NCBI GenBank assembly: GCA_011947345.1
Contig: JAAVTG010000235.1
Span: forward strand, 25,341-89,340
Direction: 5' to 3'
Length of the DNA: 64,000 nucleotides
Origin: Phytophthora quininea
Taxonomy: Eukaryota; Oomycota; Peronosporomycetes; Peronosporales; Peronosporaceae
Shown: positions 56,460 through 64,000 of the stretch, one piece after another
Layout: each line of letters opens with the position of its first letter
Position numbering within the stretch: position 1 is the first letter of the stretch
Notes under the pieces: generated by a model
Seen by the model: the letters and a program-made list of their open reading frames with translations, nothing else
Told to the model about the DNA's origin: nothing
The model's database searches: none
Made by a program: the position numbers and the translations under genes

Positions 56460-57140
56460 TCAGAGGAGGGCATGAATCGACTTGAGGACTTGAGCTGCGA
56501 AATACTTGTAAAGTGACTCGTTCACGACAGGAAGCAGCTAGTGGGAAGTCCGCACACGAGCTTGGCACGACATCAAGCAGCAACGGCCACTCGGGAGGAC
56601 TTCTGTATTCTTCTGTGTTTTGTGGAGTGAGCTCCAACTTCTACCTTTACAGCCTCCCTCTCTCATATATACTCGTAGTGGATAAACCCAGTAGGATAAA
56701 CTCCACCACTCATGTGGGAAAACCTCCGGCACTTCAGCTGCCATCATGGGACGAACAACCCACAACTACGATGCACATTACCTCTTCTTCCAGCACCAAC
56801 AGTGACGATCAGCATAATTTACAACAGAAATCGATGGCGTGAGTTGTCCTTCTCCCGTGGTTGCCGTTCGACTGCTGTTTTCTTGGGGTTTCTGGGGTTG
56901 GTCCTGCTCCTTCCGTACTGATCCTCGCTCTTCTTCTCTGGTCCTTGCTTTGGTTTGGAGGCTGGGCCCGGCGGGCCCACCTTGTTCTTCATACGCTAAC
57001 TACACTTGCATTAAAAAATAAATCCGTGACGTGCATGTGTTCGTCTGCACACTACTGTTCAAATACCTTGCAACGAAACTCGCCGGACTGACTCAATTAC
57101 CACTGCTCGAGCTGCTCCTGCGGTGGTTTATCCTCAAGTG
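56460..57140. other. No gene resolved
   Basis: Short open frames without motifs. A run of TCTTGGGGTTTCTGGGGTTGG-like GT-rich sequence lies at 56880-56905. Downstream flank of the V-ATPase d gene begins at about 57145, where homology with 34059 starts. Confidence 0.35.
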
Positions 57141-57257
57141 TTGGAGACCAGCCAGATTGATACAACAAGTATGGTTCATCAAGTAGTTAATGCTGCTCTC
57201 TCACACTCGTAACAATGTTATTGCAGCCTTCTGTCGTCGCCTGTCGGTCTCGTCGCG

Positions 57258-58912
57258 CTAGTGCTTGCTCGGTCTGCCACGCCACGGCGCGCTGTCGCTG
57301 AAGATCGGGATGAAGTTGTTAATGGCGTCGCGCTGGTTCTGCACGATGCACTCGCAGATCCACACCAGGTTGCGCACCTCCTGCTCTTTCAGCTTCACGT
57401 ACGCGTAGAAGCAGGCTGTACACCACCGCAGCTTGTTAGTCTAATATGTTTTCGGCGACTGCGTCCAATCTACATGTTGTCTTACCGAAGTGCATTTGAC
57501 TCTGGAACGCAAGCTCAGCCATTTGAACGTCACGCTCGTAGAACGCGTCGTCAATGGATTTGCTGTCGACACCCTCCGACTGGTGCACTTCCCAGATCTT
57601 GCGGTAAATGGGGTACGCGTCTAACGCCGAACCAAGCGCGGACTCGTCGCCCACTTCCGCTAGCACCGCGGTCGCATCGGGGTAGAGCGTGCCAATGGAC
57701 GGATACAGCGGCTTGCGGTCCGAAATACGCATCGCAGGCTGCAGATACGGCAACACACACAAACAATTAGCCGAGTTCTCCTGCGCACCTGTCTAGTCTT
57801 CAAGCTATCATACCTCGTTTAGCGGCGTGCCGAACGAGTTCAGCGTGATGTTGATGGCGATGCGATCAGCACGCGCCGAGAGGATTTCTCCCATGATAAC
57901 AGCCGTGTCACCGCCAACCTCCTACAAGTAGATCCTAAATGATTCAATCGGTGCTGTTGCCTAGACACACAGCAACCCAGTAACGCACCTGGCAAAAGTT
58001 GTAGAAGTCCTCGAGCCACAGCTTCAGCATGCTGTTCTTGATTAGCTCCATCTGCACTTCTTCCAGCATGTTGCGAACGTCCGATGTGCCTTCCATGCGG
58101 TCCCCCGGCGCTCTCCTCCAAAAACTGGCTGAAGTACGTGCCTGCAAGAATCAGAAGTGGTCATTCGTTTCCGCAACACCCAGCAAGCGCCAAGCTTACC
58201 GATGGGCGTGTCGATCAGCACCGTCTCGTACAGATCCGAGTAGCCCTTGGGATTCGGCTCGAACGTGCAGATGCTGCGCATGATGGACTCATCGAATTTG
58301 CCCAGCGGGTGCAGCTACAAACACAGTCAGTCATAGCGAGGTGCAACTCGTGCACCTAGACCTCTTTGTCGCTCACCTGCGCGATGAGCTCGTTCACGTC
58401 GCGTCCGTTTAGCGTTCCCTTGAGGAGGAGGACGACGTTGTCGATCATGTATTCGTACGTGATAAAGTCCAAGAACTCGCCCAGTGGCTCCATGGCCTGC
58501 GCGCGCAAAAGTTGAACTCCTCCACGAGCTTGTTGGTGGTACCTCCCTGGATCACGCCCGGCGAGATAGCGCCCGACTACAGAAGCCGAGGCAGTTAGTC
58601 AGCGCCGCTAGTGGTTCTCCATACACAAGTACATGGCTCGCTTGGACTGCACCTCGTCGGCCAGGAACTGGTCGTAGTCGGTCTCCTGCAGGTTCAGCTT
58701 TACGTCTGCCGAAGAAGAGAAGAGAGGAGAGCATGGGGTTATTATACATGGACGAAGAAGTTATACGGGACCGGACCTTCGAGGCTCTCGCACTGCGTGA
58801 GGTGGTGGTAGTCCACGTCGTCCAGGAAGCCCGAGCGGAAGCCGCGCACCAGCCCCTCCACGTAGCCGTGCTGGATGTTGAACGTGTTGATGTTTCCCGC
58901 GGGCACCACCAT
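57258..58912 (-). CDS. VMA6: V-type proton ATPase subunit d
   Basis: Subunit d couples the central rotor to the membrane ring of the V-ATPase, which acidifies vacuoles and endosomes. Eight exons: 58912-58777, 58705-about 58630, about 58579-58377, 58314-58200, 58141-57989, 57921-57814, 57738-57486, 57415-57258. Seen: [45 protein letters not shown]-type segment before [67 protein letters not shown], and the C-terminal [20 protein letters not shown] ... NNFIPIF. Two homopolymer indels are suspected: A4 at 58507-58510 (one base short) and C5 at 58102-58106 (one base too many). The family ends at IPIF; here about 12 more residues follow. Its last exon was copied to 34059-34293. Confidence 0.92.
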
Positions 58913-59330
58913 CGTCGGTCGGCGGCGGATGCGTCTGCTGCTAGCGTCGGTTCTGCGTCGGTTCTGAAGGTGGATCTGTTAGCGTCGGTGGATTAGTCCT
59001 TGGATTAGATCGGTCGAAAGGTGATTTTAGTCGACCATACAACCCTTCTTTGGCCCAAAAGCAGCCCATGCGCGTCCGACTGTGAACGTCGCGATGGCAA
59101 CGCGAAAGAAATGGATACAAAAATTAGCTCCCTCGGGATAAATAATTACGTTTTTTCCAATGGTAGTGCGAGAATCAGCGCAACGCACCCGAGCGCTGCC
59201 TGACCTCGCCGCGTGCTACTTGTACCAAGTTGCAGAAGAAGAGCAAATAAAGCGGAAAACATGACGCTAAAGCTGGGTCCGGTGCCAGTGCAGCCAGCGA
59301 CAGCCTCCGTCCGCGCGAAGATGAACGAGC
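58913..59330. other. Intergenic, 5' region of the V-ATPase d gene
   Basis: Upstream of the V-ATPase d start (minus) and of the next plus-strand gene. Short repeat CTAGCGTCGGTTCTGCGTCGGT at 58944-58965. No motif is recognised. Confidence 0.35.
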
Positions 59331-59339
59331 GTCGGCCTC

Positions 59340-60111
59340 GCAGACTGAAATTTGCTCGGGCTGGCAACCGTGCTGCTGACCCACGACCAGTACTTGAAGG
59401 AGATCGAGAAGAAGACTAATGCAGCCAGACGTGCTCTCCAACCCTGTTGCTACTCCTGGCTCGAGGAACTGCAGGGACCGAGGTGAGAACGAATGGAATC
59501 TCTATTCCATGGCGAATTCCGAACTAACTGCTAACAAACCACCCTCCCGAGGGGTTTCTCACGAGGGCGGCGAAACTACTAACCGCGAGCTCCTGGTAAA
59601 ATAGGTCGGTAACGGACCATCGCCGTACCGCCGGCAACACCTGCCATCATTGACGAGCTGTCTGAAGCCTCGTGCAAGGGACTGGACGTGCAGATTTTTG
59701 CTGACCCAGACGAGCTGGCGGCTAGCCAAAGACATGCTGAAGAAGCTGCAAGAGGCGGACGTGCCTGTCTGGATGCCCATGGACAAATCTGCGTTCGTGC
59801 ACGTCAAGTTCGTCCTGGCGGGCGAATGCCAGCTCTTCATCGGCACTGCCAACACCAGCGCGCGCGGACAGCAGACTCAAAGCGGCAATGGCACAAAAAA
59901 GCAGTCGACAACAAGAAAATCGAGGCCAAGTCAAAGAAGAACGGCCAGGGCAAAGCGCAACTGGACGCTGAACCAGACGACGGAGACGACGGGGACGCGA
60001 CGCAGACAACTTGAACGAGCTGCAAGCATCGACGAATGCTCAACTGACAGAGATGTACACCAAGCCAAGAAACCTGGAGCTGAACTGGATCATGATCGAG
60101 CGCAACGGGTA
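59340..60111 (+). pseudogene. PLD-like domain protein interrupted by a solo LTR
   Basis: Coding sequence VLLTHDQYLKEIEKKTNAAR runs into a solo LTR (59445-59639) that introduces a stop. It resumes as PAIIDELSEASCKGLDVQIF at 59641. After one base is dropped in GCC (59725-59727) it continues ASKDMLKKLQEADVPVWMP, FVHVKFVLAGECQLFIGTAN: an H-x-K motif in the style of the phospholipase D superfamily, followed by a Gly-Thr-Asn block. A Lys/Asp-rich linker follows and then QLTEMYTKPRNLELNWIMIE before a GTAAGT donor at about 60109. Only one H-x-K is visible, so it is a half-domain or dimeric type. The start codon is unclear. The LTR most likely inactivates the gene. Confidence 0.5.
59445..59639 (+). 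repeat. Solo LTR (empty-site copy)
   Basis: 195-bp TG...CA unit, about 94% alike by eye to the flanks of the MULE at 50282-50403 plus 52723-52795, but without the MULE. No clear 5-bp target duplication is seen (aaccc on the left, cctgc on the right), so it may have arisen by recombination between two elements or its flanks have changed. Confidence 0.8.
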
Positions 60112-60199
60112 AGTTTGTTGTTGTTGTGCGCTGTAACAATTAGTTGTATTATCTTTTTCCCCTCTAGCAACACTCTTTCGCAGGATCTGGAGACGTGGT

Positions 60200-61230
60200 C
60201 TTGAATCCAGCTTGGCAAGGCTCGCCGTTTCACCACGGACGACATTACAGGGCAATGGAACGACACGGTGTCGGGTGAAGGAACGCGACGCCCAGCCATA
60301 CAGGATTCTCGATTGAAGACAGCGCCACAGTCGTGTGACCTGCCAGAAAATAATCCGGCCGAACCTACCAATCTCAACCCTCCTCGCCAGGAACTGCTTG
60401 TGGCGGAAATGGTGATGCGGAAGCTCTTCAAGAAGAATGTGTCAACGGAGCAAACTGTTGCTCGCCTTGAGCAGGGAATGCAGCTCTCCTCGCCAAAATC
60501 GCTGTGCTTGTGGCTAGTAAGGCAGCGAAGACAGAGACGACCAGTGACAACCAAATCGAAAGCACATTCTCTTTCAGACAAGGATTTTTAATGTCGTTGC
60601 CGCAGGCAGGTTGCCCACCCACCAAGCCACGAACGAATTGAGCGACTAGACCAGCAGCAGCTCGACTACCTTCGTCACCTGGCTGCCGAGCAGGATAAGA
60701 CCATCGCCGCATTGCAGACTCGTATCAAAACGCTGGTGCAGGAGCTTGGTCTGACCAGGAAAGCAAGAGCCCTCGGCTCCTGGACGCAAATCGACTCCAC
60801 AAGGACACTCCAGAACAAATTGCAACTTGCAGTCGGCGAGTCGGAGCGCCACAAGGCCAACTACCTGAAGATGAAGGCCGATTTCCAGCGCCTGCTAAGC
60901 GTCAAGGCGAAACCCCGGCTGTGATTTCTGCTGGTGCGTGAGAATTACTGTAGCTGATGCATCGGGAAACGCTTCAGCTGGAACAAGAGCACTCGATCAA
61001 AGTGTCCCTCGACAACGAGCAGCTCTACGACGTTGAGCAGCAGACCTGCGAGTTTTCGCGCAGAAGAAAATACTCGAGCGTGAAATGGCCCGAATCGCTC
61101 TGGGCGTCCAGCAGCGAGACCAACTCGACCTGCAGATTGGAAAGTGCATGGTCGCCCTCTTCGATCGACTGCACCAGGTCGAAGCCGAGTACCTCCATCT
61201 CAAGCAAACATCAAAGCCAAGTACTTCCTA
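60200..61230 (+). CDS. Coiled-coil protein of unknown family
   Basis: Not recognised. Frames in order: a linker with RQELLVAEMVMRKLFKKNVS and TEQTVARLEQGM (60268-60591), a helix QQQLDYLRHLAAEQDKTIAA then LQTRIKTLVQEL (about 60652-60755), KLQLAVGESERHKANYLKMK ADFQRLL (60815-60897), and, after a GT-AG-like gap, TLQLEQEHSIKVSLDNEQLY and QRDQLDLQIGKCMVALFDRL (60965-61195). Heptad-like spacing is clear throughout. Exon boundaries are not settled. It may be the 3' part of the same gene as the PLD-like segment, since both run on the plus strand with a splice donor at about 60109 and acceptor-like sites after it. Confidence 0.45.
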
Positions 61231-61980
61231 ATGAGGTTCGTCTTGGTCGTCCAAATGAGCGAGTGAGACGTCACGCCTTCCACTTGATCGCCAGCATCCT
61301 CCACGCGGTTGGAGCTGCTGATCAGCCCACCGAAGCTGTGACCACGCCAAGACTGAGATTGAGCCCCATTGTCCTTGCACATCCCGCGACTGGGATCAAG
61401 CCGCATGTTTTCGTCTCATAGTGGAGTGATCACAAGCACCAGCAGCCTCGCGGTGGTCTCGGCCAACAGCAGCTTCATCTGAGCTTGTCCTTCCATCGGA
61501 ATAGCGCGTTGATGTTCTGCATCTCCTGGTCAAACCGCCCCCACATAGCCCCGAAGATCATGACTGGAGCCGATCCCTTCTGCCGGTCCTCCTGCACCTG
61601 ATGGATCAGCTGCAGACACTTGCCCAGGTCGTTGGTGTATTGGTCGAAGATTCTCCAGGAGAGCAGTCGAGAAAGACAGTGCCGCGCAGGTATATGCCAC
61701 AGACATCAGCTCTTACCAAACGTGGTTCTTGTGGCTCTTGACAACCTTGATGCTTTTGTTGGCAGCTCATGGTACACGGCTAAAAGCTACCTTGGTGGGA
61801 CCGAGCATGACATCCTCCACTCGCGCTTGACTTTTGCGCAGCTTCTCGCGCGTATTCGGGCGTATGCATTAATGACTGATCGCTTCTCCCGAAGCGAGGA
61901 CGAGGAGGTGAATACCGGGCAAGCAATTCAAATGCAAATAAATGATTTTGTTTTCAGATGCAAAAGATAAAGAGTAGTTA
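61231..61980. other. Region with one unassigned minus-strand exon-like block
   Basis: On the minus strand, 61660-61485 reads RIFDQYTNDLGKCLQLIHQV, QEDRQKGSAPVMIFGAMWGR, FDQEMQNINALFRWKDKLR, then stop. It is clean and protein-like, but no family is recognised and upstream exons are not evident. The plus-strand frame 61620-61970 overlaps it and has no motif. Confidence 0.35.
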
Positions 61981-64000
61981 CTACGCCAGCGTGACGCTCT
62001 TCCAGGCCCCTCCAGCCATGCAGAAGTAGAGTTTACTCGAGTCGTATCGAAGCGTCCCCACTGTGCACGATCCCGTTGGAGTTGTACTCGCAACGCTGCC
62101 CGCGAAAACGACGTCGCCGCCCGACAGCACAAGCTGGGGTGTTGATATCGTCAGCGAGTTTCCAGAAGCGCTCTGCAAGTGCTGGATAACAGCTTGTGCA
62201 GGCAGCTGGAGCGTCCCAAGCATATTCACAAGACTCTGCGAGACATCCACAAACAGAACGTCCGTTGAGGCGTTCTTGGACACGCGCAAGTTGTTCGAGT
62301 CCACGTTAAGCGGGCCGCCCGCAATAGTTGTCGACGTCCCTGTGATCATGACTGCCGTCGAAGATGTCAGCGAAAGTGTAGAATATGTAGACGAGAAGGA
62401 AACCTGCTGGCTGCTTCCAACCAGCGAGGCGCCTGTGACCTTAAGCAGATTGGTAGTACCACCGAGTTTCTTGACGTAAAACCCGCCGTCACTCACGGTA
62501 CCTGACCCAATGTTCGCGTTCACCGACCCACCCGTTCCGGCCGTGGAATCACCAGCGATCAAGTCAACCGACCCGCCGATAGCCGTAGTCGATGACGTGC
62601 CACCTGCAGCAATCGCCACTCCTCCCCATTACCAGTGTCTCCTTGCCCAACCGAAAGTGAAATAGACCCCCAGCACCACCAGTACTACCTCCAGTACTTA
62701 ACAGAACGCTGCCACTTGCAGCATTTGACGCAGCTCCGGAAGACAAGGTGATACTGCCACTAGCAAACCCTGTCGCGCCAGTTCCACTCGCTAGTGTGAT
62801 GGCTCCACCTGCAGCGCTAGTGCTCAATCCGCTCGATAGGTGGAGGCCGCCTCCGTTGCCCGAGCCTCCGTTGCCAGCGTTAATAGTAACGTCTCCTCCG
62901 GAGGTACTCCCAAGTCCGCCATTGATAGTTGCCACTCCACCAACTCCGTTAGTTGTCGCCCCAGCCGATGCTGTTAAACTGCCACCTGCGCTTGATGCAC
63001 CAGAGCCAACACTCAAAATCAAGCTACCAGCTAAACCACTCGTCGAGGTGCCAGTTGATAATGTAAGGGCTCCAGTGGGGCCAGAAGCTGACCCAGATCC
63101 AAACAACGCATTCCCGCTTCCGGAAGATCCACCAACAGCGGAGATTATTTGAACCAGTCCACTTGAGCTACCGGTACTTGTTCCACTGGTGATCTGTATC
63201 GCTCCACCATCCCCGGTAGTCCCGGACCCACCTGTTAGCGTCACCTTACCGCCCGTCACACCGCCTCCAGCGGTGACAGATGCGTCGCCACCGGTTCCGC
63301 CAGTACTCTGGCCAGCCGACAGAGCTAAACCTCCGCCGACACCTGTAGTGCCAGCACCGACAGATACCGAGACTGCTCCTCCAGTACCGCTTGAAGTGGC
63401 ACCGGAGAAAATCGAAATGCTACCGCTGTTACCGGAAGTCACCGCTCCGGTCTTCATCGTAACCGCACCGCTCGGACCAGCAACTGATTTGCTGGCGGAT
63501 GCAACGGAAACGTCTCCGCTAGCACCGGAAGATGAACTCGTACCAGTGGACAAAGTAATAGATCCTCCAGCACCATTGCCACTGCTAGTACCTGCTTGAA
63601 TTGACACCGCGCCCCCACCGGATCCACCGTTGCCAGAAGATATTGCAACTTGACCTCCAATTGCTGTTGTTGCGGTTGTCGTTCCGGCCACCATCGTTAG
63701 GGCCCCGCCAGCTCCAACAGAGCCAGAGCCAACTTGCAGTAACACGTCGCCACCAGCACCACCACCAGCACTCCCCGTCGAAAGTGTAAGGGATCCTGAA
63801 CTTCCAGCCCCCGCACTGCCGGATGCCAGTCGAACGTTGCCACTCACACCAGTGCTACCTCCATCTGCACTTCGTATGTCCACATTTCCAGAGCTTTTGG
63901 CGCTACCTGCTCCGCTAAACAACGACAGAAGGCCGCCCGTTGATGAGGCTGAATTGCCTGCGGACACCACAATATTGCCACCAATTCCAGAACCCGAGGT
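61981..64000 (-). CDS. Gly/Ser/Thr-rich repeat protein (partial), tail-fibre-like C-terminus
   Basis: Enters from the right edge and runs over 650 residues. It consists of about 20-residue repeats of the form G-G-x-hydrophobic-x-hydrophobic-x-(S/T)-G-(S/T)-x-(S/T)-(S/T)-G-x-x-G (for example GAGGSITLSTGTSSSSGASG), as in beta-solenoid or beta-helix proteins. The C-terminal 200 residues change to less repetitive sequence (NASTDVLFVDVSQSLVNML) and finish GTLRYDSSKLYFCMAGGAWK, SVTLA, a pattern seen at the ends of phage-tail-fibre-like and adhesin-like proteins. Cys is nearly absent. Two indels lie in C runs at 62624-62627 and 62667-62671; correcting both gives one frame. Likely secreted or surface exposed (inference; the N-terminus is outside the window). 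Confidence 0.7.

Noticed and set aside
61981..64000. A prophage or bacterial contaminant carrying a tail-fibre gene
   Set aside because: The repeat gene is in a contig with intron-bearing oomycete genes and there are no neighbouring phage or bacterial genes; only the C-terminal pattern is fibre-like.
1..64000. CRISPR arrays, bacterial operons, riboswitches, rRNA genes
   Set aside because: No regularly spaced repeats of CRISPR type and no rRNA-like sequence; the gene structure is eukaryotic, so bacterial terminators and ribosome-binding sites do not apply.

Overview
The window is eukaryotic and most likely from an oomycete of the Phytophthora/Peronosporales type. Host genes are dense, GC-rich and cut by short introns (about 63-94 bp, GT-AG). 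The transposons (chromodomain Ty3/gypsy, Ty1/copia, PIF/Harbinger with a Myb-like partner, MULE, pogo, Crypton, LINE) are the mixture known from these genomes. The genus is inferred from gene and transposon style only. || Layout. 1-1280: C-terminal part of a QTRT2-like queuine tRNA-ribosyltransferase subunit (+). 1331-19256: one minus-strand coiled-coil gene broken into four pieces by three LTR retrotransposons placed end to end: a copia (1881-6760), a gypsy (7104-12755) and a second gypsy (12919-18574). Each has matching LTRs and a 5-bp target duplication. 19057-29539: a large inverted duplication. Two 2.9-kb arms carry cyclophilin plus a membrane-anchored bZIP factor, pointing inward. The 4.7-kb spacer holds a divergent pair: a SLC30A9-like zinc transporter (-) and a DENN-PDZ protein (+). 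29695-33937: a glutamine-rich nuclear-type protein and an intact six-exon NDUFAF5 methyltransferase, both minus. || 34059-55160 is gene-poor and transposon-rich: a broken 3' fragment of the V-ATPase d gene, a 446-bp pogo-type element with TIRs and TA duplication, a Harbinger pair (Myb-like protein + transposase), a decayed LINE, a second Harbinger broken by a solo LTR that is itself broken by a MULE, and a Crypton tyrosine-recombinase element. 56390-64000 returns to host genes: a tRNA-like sequence, the V-ATPase subunit d gene (eight exons, minus), a PLD-like gene interrupted by a second copy of the same solo LTR, a coiled-coil protein, and a Gly/Ser-rich repeat protein running off the right edge. 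|| A unifying observation: about twenty genes and elements carry one-base frameshifts, and nearly all lie in homopolymer runs while the reading frame on both sides stays clean. This points to indel errors in the assembly at least as much as to real decay, so such genes are called here as genes with suspected frameshifts unless there is other evidence of breakage. Exon coordinates are hand-derived from splice motifs, phase and protein continuity.
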